This document shows, one piece after another, positions 45,204 through 53,897 of a stretch of 64,000 bases of DNA (within the stretch, counting starts at the first letter, position 1; the number at the start of each line of letters is the position of its first letter). Origin of the DNA: Holophagales bacterium (GTDB lineage Bacteria; Acidobacteriota; Thermoanaerobaculia; Multivoradales; Multivoraceae); assembly GCA_009837885.1 (NCBI GenBank), contig VXSP01000045.1, positions 62,001-126,000 on the forward strand. The letters are read 5' to 3'. The notes under the pieces were generated by a model. That model did not search any database and was not told where the DNA came from. It was given only the letters and a program-made list of their open reading frames with translations. The position numbers and the translations under genes were made by a program.

Positions 45204-46253
45204 TCACTCCGTTTCGCTCCCGCGTTCCATCCGCCGCAGCAGGGCACGCAGGTCGCGCTCCATCTGCGGGAGGCGGTTCAACACTGCCTCGATGCGCAAC
45301 TGCCGCGACTTCGGCCGGGCCGGATCGCCGTACAGGACGGCGCCGGCCGGCACGTCGCGGTAGCTGATCGTGTTGCCGCCGAGCATCGCGCCGTCGCCGA
45401 CCGTAACGCCGTCAGCGGCGCCCGCGCCCCCGGCCAGGACCACGCCGTCGCCGAGCCGGGCGCCCCCCGCCGTTTTGGCCAGGGGCAGGATCAGGCAATG
45501 CTCGCCGACGATCGTGTTGTGGGCGATGTGGACCAGGTCGCCGAGCTTGGAGCCACGGCCGATTGTCGTCGCGTCGAGCGCCGCCCGGTCGATCGTGACC
45601 TGGGAGCCGATCTCGACGTCGTCGCCGATCTCGACCGTGCCGACCTGGGGAATCTTGACGTGACGGCCGCCGCGCTGGAGGTAGCCGTAACCGTCGCAGC
45701 CGATCACCGTGCCGCCGTGGACGACGACGCGATCGCCGATCGTCACGTCCTCCATGACGACGACGTTCGGAAACAGGACGGCGTCGCTGCCGATCCGGCT
45801 CCGTGGTCCGACGTAGGCGTTTGCGTGAAGCACGGTGCGATCGCCGACCGCGGCGCCGTCCCGCACCGTTACGCCGGCGCCGATGGAGACGTCGGCGCCG
45901 AGGGCGGCGCTTTCGGCAACGACGGCCGACGGATGCACGCCCGCGTTCTCCCGCCGGCGTTCCCGGTCGAGGTGCTGAAGCACGACGACGAAGGCGGCGA
46001 ATGGATCGCCGACGACGATCTGGTGTGCAACCAGCCGGGGCGTTGCCTCCGGCACGACAAGCGCGCCGGCACGGGTGTTCGTGGCCTTCAGCGTCCGTTC
46101 GTCCTTGGCGAAGGACAGTTGGTCGGGGCGGGCCTGTTCGAGGGAGGCGACCGACCGGCAGATGAACCCGCCGTCGCCGTGCAGTTCGGAACCGACGTCC
46201 GCGTCGGCGAGCAGGTCGCGCACCTCGTCGAGCGTCTTCTCCAGTCGTGGCAT
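45204..46253 (-). CDS. lpxD: UDP-3-O-acylglucosamine N-acyltransferase
   Basis: This 349-residue LpxD-like protein has an N-terminal UDP-binding domain (about 1-100), a left-handed hexapeptide beta-helix (about 105-300; repeats such as IGAGVTVRDGAAVGDRTVLH) and a C-terminal helix. The catalytic His is in LVHIAHNTIVGEH (near 240). It adds the N-linked acyl chain in lipid A synthesis, so the cell is expected to be Gram-negative. No lpxA, lpxB or fabZ is next to it, which is unusual. ATG at 46253 gives the family-standard length. Confidence 0.9.
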   Translation of the reverse strand: MPRLEKTLDEVRDLLADADVGSELHGDGGFICRSVASLEQARPDQLSFAKDERTLKATNTRAGALVVPEATPRLVAHQIVVGDPFAAFVVVLQHLDRERRRENAGVHPSAVVAESAALGADVSIGAGVTVRDGAAVGDRTVLHANAYVGPRSRIGSDAVLFPNVVVMEDVTIGDRVVVHGGTVIGCDGYGYLQRGGRHVKIPQVGTVEIGDDVEIGSQVTIDRAALDATTIGRGSKLGDLVHIAHNTIVGEHCLILPLAKTAGGARLGDGVVLAGGAGAADGVTVGDGAMLGGNTISYRDVPAGAVLYGDPARPKSRQLRIEAVLNRLPQMERDLRALLRRMERGSETE

Positions 46254-46278
46254 GAGGACGCCCGGACGAAGCTCCGGT

Positions 46279-47277
46279 TCAGGGATCGAGGCGATAGACG
46301 CGGCGCGCCGTGTCGCGGAACAGTGCCGCCTTCTCATCGTCGGAGAAGTCGCCCACGATGCGCTGGAAGGAGTTCCAGAGCAGCGTGTAGGCGCCTCCCG
46401 CCCGGTCGACCGGAAAGTTCGACTCGAACATGCAGCGGTCGACTCCGAAGCGGTCGATGCAGTGGAGGTAGTAGGGACGGTGAGCTTCCGCCGTCTCGGC
46501 CGAGGAAGGCGGCGCGTCCTGCTTGTGCCAGCCGAAACCGCAGATCTTCATCGGCAGGCCGCCGAGCTTGACGACGACGTTCTCGCAGCGCGCCAGGTCG
46601 GTGATCGACTTGCGCCAGGCTGCTTCCACCTCCCGGCGCCGGCCCCGGTACGGCCCGATGCCAAGGGGCCCGCCGACGTGATCGAGGATGATTCGCGTGT
46701 CCGGGAAGGCATGGGCGAGGTCGGTCAGTTCATCGATCTGCGGGTGGTAGAGCCAGGCGTCGAAACTCAGGTCGAGCGGCCCCAGGCAGGCGAATCCGCT
46801 CCGGAAGTCGGAGCGCAGCAGCATGCTCGGCGGCGGTTTGGAGTGGGACACCCGGATGTCCGGGCTGGGGTCGTACGCGGCGGAATGGCGGATGCCGCGG
46901 AAGCGGCCGCCGCCGGCCTCGATGTGGGCTTCGAGAACCGCCTTGGCGCCATCGCCAAGGAGCATGTTCGCGTGGCTGACGATGCCGGCGATCGAAGCGC
47001 CCGCGCCGTCGCTTCGTTTGGCGACTTCCAGCACGAAGTCCGTCTCGCCGACGACCCGCATCTCTTCGGGGCCTTCCTCCCGGTAGCCGGAAGCACACTC
47101 GACGAAGACGGTCGAGGTCACGTTGTGGCCGGCCCCGGTGTCGCCGTGGAGTTCCGCCAGCATGTACCGCGATTCCGGGTAGTCCCAGAGATGGTGGTGG
47201 GGGTCGCAGATCTCCTGATCCGGGTCGATCGGCTTTTCCCGGGTGCGGGCCAGCCAGACGGCTTCCTGTTCGTTCAT
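46279..47277 (-). CDS. Amidohydrolase-2 family hydrolase (lactonase-like)
   Basis: This 332-residue TIM-barrel protein has PHHHLWD near 26-32 for the first metal ligands, IILDHVGGPLG near 197 and MFESNFPVD near 285 in the position of the usual MFGSDWP, where Asp is changed to Asn. Relatives act on sugar lactones or dicarboxylates. ATG at 47277 with AGGAG 8 nt upstream. It lies between lpxD and a glyoxalase II gene, near an enolase-superfamily gene, which hints at sugar-acid degradation; this is inference. Confidence 0.82.
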   Translation of the reverse strand: MNEQEAVWLARTREKPIDPDQEICDPHHHLWDYPESRYMLAELHGDTGAGHNVTSTVFVECASGYREEGPEEMRVVGETDFVLEVAKRSDGAGASIAGIVSHANMLLGDGAKAVLEAHIEAGGGRFRGIRHSAAYDPSPDIRVSHSKPPPSMLLRSDFRSGFACLGPLDLSFDAWLYHPQIDELTDLAHAFPDTRIILDHVGGPLGIGPYRGRRREVEAAWRKSITDLARCENVVVKLGGLPMKICGFGWHKQDAPPSSAETAEAHRPYYLHCIDRFGVDRCMFESNFPVDRAGGAYTLLWNSFQRIVGDFSDDEKAALFRDTARRVYRLDP

Positions 47278-47341
47278 GCGTGTGACTCCTACATTCACGA
47301 AGACGGGAGGTGTTCCATGGGCCATCCAGCGGTGGCGGGTG

Positions 47342-48106
47342 TCAGGAGTTGTCCTTACGGGTCCTGATCTCGCCGAAGACTTCGGCGTTCGTGGCGCCGG
47401 CCATGCCGAGCTGCGCGCGGATGCCCGCGTCGTCGGGTCGCAGGAAGGGGTTGGTCCTCTTCTCTACCCCCAGGTTCGAGGGCACGGTCGGCATGCCGTC
47501 TCGCCGGAGCTCCTCGATTTCGGCGACCCGGTCCATCAGTTCGTCATTGTCGGGATCGACGGTGACGGCGAAGTGGGCGTTGGAGAGTGTGTACTCGTGG
47601 CCGCAGTGGACGATCGCGTCGTCCGGCAGGGCGCGCAGCTTGGCGAGCGACTCCCACATCTGTTCCATCGTGCCCTCGAACACGCGGCCGCAGCCCAGGG
47701 CGAACAGGGTGTCGGCGCAGAAGAGCGCCCGCTCGTCCTCGAACCAGTAGGTGATGTGCCCCGTGGTGTGACCGGGCGTGTCGAACACCTGTGCTTCGGC
47801 TTCGCCGAGCTGGAAGCGGTCACCCTCGCGCACCAGGAGGTCGAGGCCCGGAATGCGGTGCTGGTCGGCGGCGGGACCGACCACCTGGCAGCCGTACTTC
47901 TCCTTCAGTGCGGGCACCGCGGCGATGTGGTCCATGTGGTGGTGCGTGATCACGATCCAGTCGATGCCCAGGCCCCCTGCCTCGAGCGCCGCCTCGATCG
48001 GCCCGGTTTCAGGCGGATCGACGACCGCGATCTTCCCGCTGCCCGTGTCGTGGAGCACGTAGGAGTAGTTGTCGCTCAGAACGGGGATCGTCTGGATCTC
48101 GAGCAC
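47342..48106 (-). CDS. gloB: Hydroxyacylglutathione hydrolase (glyoxalase II)
   Basis: This 254-residue metallo-beta-lactamase-fold hydrolase has THHHMDH (54-60), PGHTTGHI (near 114), CADTLF (near 133) and HCGHEYT (near 170), the full glyoxalase II metal set. The C-terminal helical domain carries RTNPFLR, which binds the glutathione part in the family. It converts S-lactoylglutathione to lactate. The start is GTG. Confidence 0.92.
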   Translation of the reverse strand: MLEIQTIPVLSDNYSYVLHDTGSGKIAVVDPPETGPIEAALEAGGLGIDWIVITHHHMDHIAAVPALKEKYGCQVVGPAADQHRIPGLDLLVREGDRFQLGEAEAQVFDTPGHTTGHITYWFEDERALFCADTLFALGCGRVFEGTMEQMWESLAKLRALPDDAIVHCGHEYTLSNAHFAVTVDPDNDELMDRVAEIEELRRDGMPTVPSNLGVEKRTNPFLRPDDAGIRAQLGMAGATNAEVFGEIRTRKDNS

Positions 48107-48172
48107 GGGATTCTCCGGCGGAGGGTTGGACGCATCCGGGCGCGTCGGAGGACTGCGAGAAGGCGGACGGGA

Positions 48173-49405
48173 CTATATCCGCCGCTCGCGAGCTACCGCC
48201 TCGTTCAGAACGACCCCGAGGCCGGGGCCGTCCGGCACGGCGATCGAGCCGTTCTCGAAGCGTTCCGGCGGATCGACCAGGTCGCCGCGCCAGGCCGCTT
48301 CGCCCCACTGCATCTCGAGGATCTCGAAGTTCGGCAGGCCGGCGCAGAGCTGTGCGGAGGCGGCCGTGGAGACGGGGCCGCTCGGGTTGTGGGGCGAGAC
48401 GGCGACGCCGTCGAGCTCGGCGACGGCGGCGATCTTGCGTGCTTCGAGGAGCCCGCCGCAGTGCTTGACGTCCGGCATGATCACGTCGACGGCTCGCTCC
48501 CGGCACAGTTGGGCGAAGCCCTCGATTCCGAACAGGAACTCGCCGCCCGCCAACCGCTGTTCGATGCCGGTTCCGATTGCCTTCGTGGCGGCGACATCGG
48601 TGGGCGCGACCGGTTCCTCGTACCAGGCGAGCCTCTGGGATTCGAGCCGGCGAGCGACAGAGGTGGCCAGGCCGACGTCGAAGAAGCTGTGGCAGTCGAT
48701 CAGGATGTCCACGTCCGACCCGACCGCCTCCCTGATCGCCTGGACGCAGGCGACACCCAGATCGGCGGCCGCGGCAACGTCAGCCGCGGGCGCGTCGAGC
48801 GGTGGGAAGCCGTCGAACGGAGCGGCCTTGATCGCGGTGAAACCGTCCTCGGCCGCCGCAAGGGCGTTGGCCGCGAAGCCCTCGGGCGTGCGTTCCCGCG
48901 TGGCGCGGTTGATGTTCGCGTAGGCGGGCAGGCGATTGCGGAGCTTGCCTCCGGTCAGTTCATGAACAGGGGCCTCGACCGCCTTCCCGACGAGGTCCCA
49001 GAGCGCCTGTTCGATGGCGGAGAACGCTGTGGCCGCGAAGATGTCGCCGGCCGCGGCGTGCTCGCGTCCGGCCGCGCGGTACGCCTCGATGTCGAACGGC
49101 GAGCGGCCGCGGGCGGACTCGAAAGCCTCGCCCAGAGCCGGTAGTTCGCGCCGCCTGCCGAGAGAACACTCGCCGAGTCCCGACAGGCCGAGGTTCGTGT
49201 GCAGGTGAACGAACATCCAGGCCGTCCGCTCGGTCACCCGCACCCACGTGAACTCCATGTCCTCGACTCTCAGTTTCCCCTCGGCGACGCCGCTCGGCTG
49301 GATGGCGAGACCGGGCGAGGCGGCGAGGGGCACTGCCGCTGCTCCCGCCGCCGCGATCGCCTGCCTGCGTGTGAGTGGCGGCGCTCCCGCCCGCGTGCTC
49401 GTCAT
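48173..49405 (-). CDS. Enolase-superfamily (mandelate racemase/muconate-lactonizing type) protein with Tat-like signal
   Basis: This 410-residue protein has an N-terminal capping domain and a barrel with metal ligands Asp (LIDCHSFFD), Glu (WYEEPV) and Glu (AGGEFLFG). The acid/base His is in SPHNPSGPV. The usual KxK reads IKAAPF, so the second Lys is absent. An RRQAIAAAGAAAVPLAAS segment at the N-terminus looks like a Tat signal, unusual for this superfamily. It may be a sugar-acid dehydratase. ATG at 49405 was preferred over TTG at 49417. Confidence 0.82.
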   Translation of the reverse strand: MTSTRAGAPPLTRRQAIAAAGAAAVPLAASPGLAIQPSGVAEGKLRVEDMEFTWVRVTERTAWMFVHLHTNLGLSGLGECSLGRRRELPALGEAFESARGRSPFDIEAYRAAGREHAAAGDIFAATAFSAIEQALWDLVGKAVEAPVHELTGGKLRNRLPAYANINRATRERTPEGFAANALAAAEDGFTAIKAAPFDGFPPLDAPAADVAAAADLGVACVQAIREAVGSDVDILIDCHSFFDVGLATSVARRLESQRLAWYEEPVAPTDVAATKAIGTGIEQRLAGGEFLFGIEGFAQLCRERAVDVIMPDVKHCGGLLEARKIAAVAELDGVAVSPHNPSGPVSTAASAQLCAGLPNFEILEMQWGEAAWRGDLVDPPERFENGSIAVPDGPGLGVVLNEAVARERRI

Positions 49406-49454
49406 CGCTCCGAGCAACGGTAGCAGCGGCGGTTCCGGGACTTGCCCGGGAGAT

Positions 49455-50012
49455 TCAGCCGCAGTCCAGGCTGTTCGAGCGCATGTACGCGATCACCTTC
49501 CAGATCGTGTCCTCGGGGATCTTCCCCTCGAAGGGGAGCATCTCCGTGTCCGGCACGCCCTGGTTGATCACGCGGTAGAGGTCGGCGTCCGTGTTGCCGT
49601 GGTCCCAGGCGCAGTCGAAGAGGTTCGGAGCGTCCTTGGTGACGCCCGGTGTCGTCGAATGGCAGTAGCCCGTGCAGACGGCGCGGAACATGCGCCGGCC
49701 GGCGGTGATCGCGGCGGGGTCCTCGAGGTAAGCGGCGACCGGCGAGGAAGCGGCTTCTGGTTCGGCGGCGGCGGACGCGACGTCTGCCGCGGCCGGAGCC
49801 TCCGGCGCGGCGGTGAGCTCTGCCTCCGCGGTTGCTGCTGCCACTGTCGTGGCGTCGGCGGCGGCCGTGGCGGCGGGCTCCTCGGGCGCCGGTCCGCCGC
49901 CGGTGGCGCAGGCCGCCAGCAGCACCGTCAGGGCCAGGACGATCAGCGAGGAGTAGCCAGCCTGCCCGGCTGGCGTTTCGTTGGTGTTGGGCGGTTCGCT
50001 CTTGGTGATCAG
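49455..50012 (-). CDS. Lipoprotein c-type cytochrome of the PQQ dehydrogenase cluster
   Basis: This 185-residue protein has a lipoprotein signal (SLIVLALTVLLAAC), an Ala/Glu-rich linker of about 65 residues and a C-terminal class-I cytochrome domain. The heme site reads CTGYCH, a CxxxCH motif in place of CxxCH; the distal Met is probably in TEMLPFEGK. No ATG, GTG or TTG precedes the signal's hydrophobic core. CTG at 50012 has AGGAG 7-9 nt upstream and sits right after the stop of the preceding gene, so I use it; GTG at 49925 would leave only MLLAAC. It is a likely electron acceptor of the PQQ enzyme. Confidence 0.72.
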   Translation of the reverse strand: MITKSEPPNTNETPAGQAGYSSLIVLALTVLLAACATGGGPAPEEPAATAAADATTVAAATAEAELTAAPEAPAAADVASAAAEPEAASSPVAAYLEDPAAITAGRRMFRAVCTGYCHSTTPGVTKDAPNLFDCAWDHGNTDADLYRVINQGVPDTEMLPFEGKIPEDTIWKVIAYMRSNSLDCG

Positions 50013-50030
50013 GGCGTTGCTCCTCGGAGT

Positions 50031-50864
50031 TCAGGGCCCGCCGATGCCCAGCGCGCGGATCGCTTCCGGCGAGGACACGGTGGGGAAGGGTTCGATGCGA
50101 AAGATGCCATAGCGCGCGGCCAGCCGCGCCAGAGTGCCGTCGTGACGCAGGTCCTCGAGTACGCGCGTGATTCCGTCACCGAGCGCGTCGCCGGCGCGCA
50201 CGGCGGCGTGTTCGTTGAAGCGGAGTCCTGGAGGCGGCTCGAAGGTGGTCACCGGATCCTTGCCCAGGCTGGCCAGGGCCGGGCCGAAGATCAACGCCGC
50301 GGCGGCCCGGCCATCGTCCACGGCGCCGACGACCTCAGCCGCGCTCGGTTGCGAGGTCCAGTCCAGCCCCGCCGCCTGGGCGGCGAAATGGGCGAGCGAC
50401 TGCAGCCGCACCGCCACCTTGCGGCCCGCCACCGTTGCCGGCAGGCCGGTCCAGTCCAGGTTCTCCGCCGCCGGCATGTAGATCTCGAAGGCGGCCGCGT
50501 AGTAGGGCGGGCTGAGATCGATCGCTCCCGCGAGCCGCCCAAGCGCGAGCCGGCCGGGTACGGAGGGCGCGAGGTCACATTCGCCTTCCAGGAGCGCCTC
50601 GAGCGGAAGATCCGTGTCGTCGATCTCGGAGTAGGGCGGAGCCGTCGGCCGCCAGACCGGAACGAAGTCGCGACCGAGCCGCTCGGCGGCTTCCCGGAAC
50701 AGATCGTGGTCGAAGCCGCTGCCGTCCGCGCGGTGGGCGCGGGGCAGGTCGTCCTCGAGCAGGCAGACGCGCAGGTCCTCGGCCTGCGCAGAGGCTACCG
50801 CCAGCAACAGGGCGAGCGCGCCGGCCGCGGGCGCTCGCCGCCTCGCTGCCGACACCACCGCCAT
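50031..50864 (-). CDS. Quinoprotein-associated periplasmic binding protein (MoxJ/XoxJ-like)
   Basis: This 277-residue protein has a signal peptide (GALALLLAVASAQA) and a type-2 periplasmic binding fold (LRVCLLEDDLPRAHR, GFDHDLFREAAERLGRDFV, LLEGECDLAPSVPG). It corresponds to the family of substrate-binding-like proteins encoded beside PQQ alcohol dehydrogenases. Family members are thought to assist cofactor or metal loading. ATG at 50864 overlaps the dehydrogenase stop by 1 nt, and the cytochrome gene follows. The frame is open for 266 codons further upstream, which only mirrors the dehydrogenase. Confidence 0.8.
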   Translation of the reverse strand: MAVVSAARRRAPAAGALALLLAVASAQAEDLRVCLLEDDLPRAHRADGSGFDHDLFREAAERLGRDFVPVWRPTAPPYSEIDDTDLPLEALLEGECDLAPSVPGRLALGRLAGAIDLSPPYYAAAFEIYMPAAENLDWTGLPATVAGRKVAVRLQSLAHFAAQAAGLDWTSQPSAAEVVGAVDDGRAAAALIFGPALASLGKDPVTTFEPPPGLRFNEHAAVRAGDALGDGITRVLEDLRHDGTLARLAARYGIFRIEPFPTVSSPEAIRALGIGGP

Positions 50865-52624
50865 CACGAATCGAGTTCGAAGACGAGCAGCACGCTGCCT
50901 TCGGGCAGCGACGGTGCCGTGCCCACCGTGGTCTGGACGATGCCGCCGCCGCCGGAGCCGACGGCGAGGTAGGTCTTGCCCTCGTACTCGTAGGCGATCG
51001 GGTGGCTGCGGATGCCGGAGCCGGTCTGGTAGCGCCACACTTCCTCGCCGGTCTCGGCGTCGAAGCCGAGGAGGTGACCGGAGGCGTTGCCGGTGACGAC
51101 CAGGCCGCCGGCGGTGCTGAGCACGCCCGCGAGCATCGGCACGGGATCGCGGTAGCTCCACTTCGTCTCGCCGGTGCTGACGTCGATCGCCGACAGGTGC
51201 CCGTAGGACTTGCCCTCGACCGTATCGCTCGGAATCGGCTCGCCGCCGAAGAACGGGATGCCCTCGACGAAGACGACGACTCCCTTGCGGAACATCATGC
51301 AGCTCTCGATCGTCGGCACATAGGCGAGGCCCGTCTCCGGGCTGTAGGCACCCGCGTAGGCGGCGTTGTTGCCGCCGGCGAGGCCGGGGCAGACCCGCTG
51401 GGTCGGTTCGTCGGCCGGCTTCATCACCGGGTCGACGACCGGCCGGCCGTTCTCGTCCAGCGTCGCCCAGTTCAGTTGATGGACGTACTGACTCGCGTGC
51501 AGGAAGCCGCCGTCGCGGCGGTCGAGGACGTAGAAGTAGCCGTTCCGGTTCGCCTGGACCAGGGCCGGAATCGTCTGCTCGTTGACCTGGACGTCGACCA
51601 GCCACACCTCGGAGTTCCCGTCGTAGTCCCAGACGTCGTGGGGCGTGAACTGGAAGTACCACTTCCGTTCGCCCGTCTTGATGTCGACCGCGATCACGCT
51701 GTCGCTGTACAGGTTGTCGCCGAGCCGGGTGTCGCCGTTCCAGTCGGGCGACGGGTTGCCGGTGGTCCAGAACAGGGTCTGCGTCTCCGGGTCGTAGCTG
51801 CCGGTGGCCCAGGTGGCGGCGCCGCCGGTCTTGTACGACTCACCCGCCCACGTCTCCACGCCGGGCTCACCCGCCTCGGGCACCGTGTAGTGGCGCCAGA
51901 GCAGCTCGCCGGTCTCCAGGTCGTAGCCGTCGAAGAAACCCCGGACGCCGTACTCGCCGCCGCCGATGCCGATGACCGCCACGCCCTCCGCGATGAGCGG
52001 CGCCGACGTGATCGAGAAGCCCTTGGCGTACGGGATGACCTCGGTTTCCCAGGCGAGTTCGCCGGTCTTGCGGTCGAAGGCGAGTAGCCGGGCGTCCAGC
52101 GTGCCCATGACGACGAGATCGCCCCCGATACCGACGCCGCGGTTCACCGGGCCGCAGCAGATGCGCAGATCGGAGGGGTTCTGGTGGTCGTAGCGCCAGA
52201 GCAGGGTGCCGTCGGCGGCGTCGTAGGCGAGCAGACGGTTCATCGAGGACGTCAGGTAGAGCACGCCGTCGTAGACCACGGGTGAGGATTCGAGCTGACT
52301 CGAGACGCCGGTCTGGGCGACCCAGGCGACGCGGAGGTCGGAGACGCTCTCGGGCGTCAGCTCGGTGATCGGCGAGTGGCGCCAGCTCGCGTAGTTGCCG
52401 CCATAGTGGAGCCAGGATTCGCGCGTCGGCGCCGCCTCGAGCATCGACTGGTCGACCGGCCCCGCGCCGTCGCCGACCGCGGTCGCGGCCGGCCAGTGGT
52501 GCTGGGGCTCGGCCGCGACGCCCTCCTCCTGGGCCGCGAGCGGAAGGGTCACGAGCAGCAGAGTGAGCACTCCGGTGATGGCGTACGGGCCCGGTTTCCT
52601 GGCGGCAAGAGCGGTGTATGGCAT
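50864..52624 (-). CDS. PQQ-dependent alcohol dehydrogenase with lanthanide-type site (XoxF/ExaF-like)
   Basis: This 586-residue periplasmic quinoprotein has a signal peptide (YAITGVLTLLLVTLPLAAQ) and an eight-bladed propeller with WxxT/G repeats. The vicinal disulfide is Cys156-Cys157 (ICCGPVNRG). Metal/PQQ ligands are Glu224 (GGGEYGVRG), Asn290 (TTGNPSPD), catalytic Asp333 and Asp335 in WDYDG. Asp two residues after the catalytic Asp is the mark of lanthanide-dependent enzymes. Downstream genes encode XoxJ- and cytochrome-like proteins, as in xox operons. ATG at 52624 has CAGGAG 7 nt upstream. The alcohol oxidised is not known; methanol is only one option. Confidence 0.85.
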   Translation of the reverse strand: MPYTALAARKPGPYAITGVLTLLLVTLPLAAQEEGVAAEPQHHWPAATAVGDGAGPVDQSMLEAAPTRESWLHYGGNYASWRHSPITELTPESVSDLRVAWVAQTGVSSQLESSPVVYDGVLYLTSSMNRLLAYDAADGTLLWRYDHQNPSDLRICCGPVNRGVGIGGDLVVMGTLDARLLAFDRKTGELAWETEVIPYAKGFSITSAPLIAEGVAVIGIGGGEYGVRGFFDGYDLETGELLWRHYTVPEAGEPGVETWAGESYKTGGAATWATGSYDPETQTLFWTTGNPSPDWNGDTRLGDNLYSDSVIAVDIKTGERKWYFQFTPHDVWDYDGNSEVWLVDVQVNEQTIPALVQANRNGYFYVLDRRDGGFLHASQYVHQLNWATLDENGRPVVDPVMKPADEPTQRVCPGLAGGNNAAYAGAYSPETGLAYVPTIESCMMFRKGVVVFVEGIPFFGGEPIPSDTVEGKSYGHLSAIDVSTGETKWSYRDPVPMLAGVLSTAGGLVVTGNASGHLLGFDAETGEEVWRYQTGSGIRSHPIAYEYEGKTYLAVGSGGGGIVQTTVGTAPSLPEGSVLLVFELDS

Positions 52625-52757
52625 GGACAATCTCCTGAAACGTCCTGGCGTCGCGAAGGCTCCCTGGACGAGGCTGTTCGTGCGGGCGGCGATGATACCG
52701 TGCGGCCCGTTTCGTGTGCTTGAGAAGACCCGCGCACCCAGTAAGGAGAAGCCAGAG

Positions 52758-53873
52758 ATGACGGACGACGACGGCGGCACGCGATCACTCTACGGCCGGC
52801 TCGACCCGGAGCAGGTCGGCGCCTTCGCGCTGAAGGTGTGGCTGTTCAAGCAGGGCGAACTCGTCTCCCTGATGATCCACCTCGGCGACCGATTGGGGCT
52901 CTACCGGACCCTGCAAGGCCTCGGTCCCGTGAGCTCGGTGGAGCTGGCCGAAGCCAGCGGGCTGAAGGAACGCTGGTTGCGCGAGTGGTTGCATGGCCAG
53001 GCGGCCGCCGGACTGCTCGAGTACCACGGCGCCGAGAACGGCGGCGAACCGCGCTTCGAGCTCGACGGCGTCGCCGCCGCGGTGCTCGCGGACGAGGAGA
53101 ACTCCGTGGCTTTCGCCGCCGGCGCTTTCGGCTATCCGCCCGAGCACGATGTGATCGACGGTACGGCGGAGGCGTTCAGCACCGGAATCGGCCTGTCCTA
53201 CCAGCAGCTCGGGTGCTGCGCCGCCCATCGCACCGAGCGGATGCTGGGCCCCTGGACCCGGCAGGCCCTGGTGCCGCGGATCATCCCGGCGCTCGACGGA
53301 GTCGAGGAGCGGCTGCGGGCAGGGATCGACGTCATCGACGTCGGCTGCGGCGGCGGCGTGGCGCTTGTGTCCCTCGCCCAGGCATTTCCGGCCTCGCGCT
53401 TCGTGGGCTACGACCCGTCCGCTCACGCGATCGACATCGCTCGGGAACGCACCCGGGAAGCGGGCGTCACGAACGTCGACTGGAAGATCGCCCGCGGCGA
53501 GGATCTGCCCCGGGAGCCGAGCTTCGACCTGGTCGTGACCTTCGACTGCATCCACGACATGACGCGGCCGGACCTCGTCATCGCGGCCATCCGCGGCGCC
53601 ATCCGGGACGACGGCACCTGGTTGATCAAGGACATCCGCAGCAGCCCGCGGTTCGAGGACAACATGCGCAATCCGGTGCTGGCGCTGCTCTACGGCTTCT
53701 CCGTCTCGGCCTGCATGTCGTCCGCCCTGTCCGAGCCGGACGGCATGGGTCTGGGAACGCTGGGGTTCAACCCGGTCGTGGCGGAGCGGATGGTGGGGGA
53801 AGCCGGCTTCACGCGCTTCCGGATGCACGACTTCGACGACCCGGCGAACCTGTACTACGAAGTCCGGCCCTGA
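52758..53873 (+). CDS. SAM-dependent methyltransferase with N-terminal winged helix
   Basis: This 371-residue protein has a winged-helix dimerisation region (about 20-105; LGLYRTLQGLGPVSSVELAEAS) and a Rossmann methyltransferase domain (about 170-320; VIDVGCGGGVALVSLA, FVGYDPSAHAID, FDLVVTFDCIHDM). The fold matches O- and N-methyltransferases acting on small molecules. AAGGAG lies 9 nt before ATG 52758; the frame upstream has no homology. It is divergent from the PQQ dehydrogenase across a 133-nt region that must hold both promoters. Confidence 0.85.
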   Translation: MTDDDGGTRSLYGRLDPEQVGAFALKVWLFKQGELVSLMIHLGDRLGLYRTLQGLGPVSSVELAEASGLKERWLREWLHGQAAAGLLEYHGAENGGEPRFELDGVAAAVLADEENSVAFAAGAFGYPPEHDVIDGTAEAFSTGIGLSYQQLGCCAAHRTERMLGPWTRQALVPRIIPALDGVEERLRAGIDVIDVGCGGGVALVSLAQAFPASRFVGYDPSAHAIDIARERTREAGVTNVDWKIARGEDLPREPSFDLVVTFDCIHDMTRPDLVIAAIRGAIRDDGTWLIKDIRSSPRFEDNMRNPVLALLYGFSVSACMSSALSEPDGMGLGTLGFNPVVAERMVGEAGFTRFRMHDFDDPANLYYEVRP

Positions 53874-53897
53874 CCTGAACGGAGCACACTGGGTACG

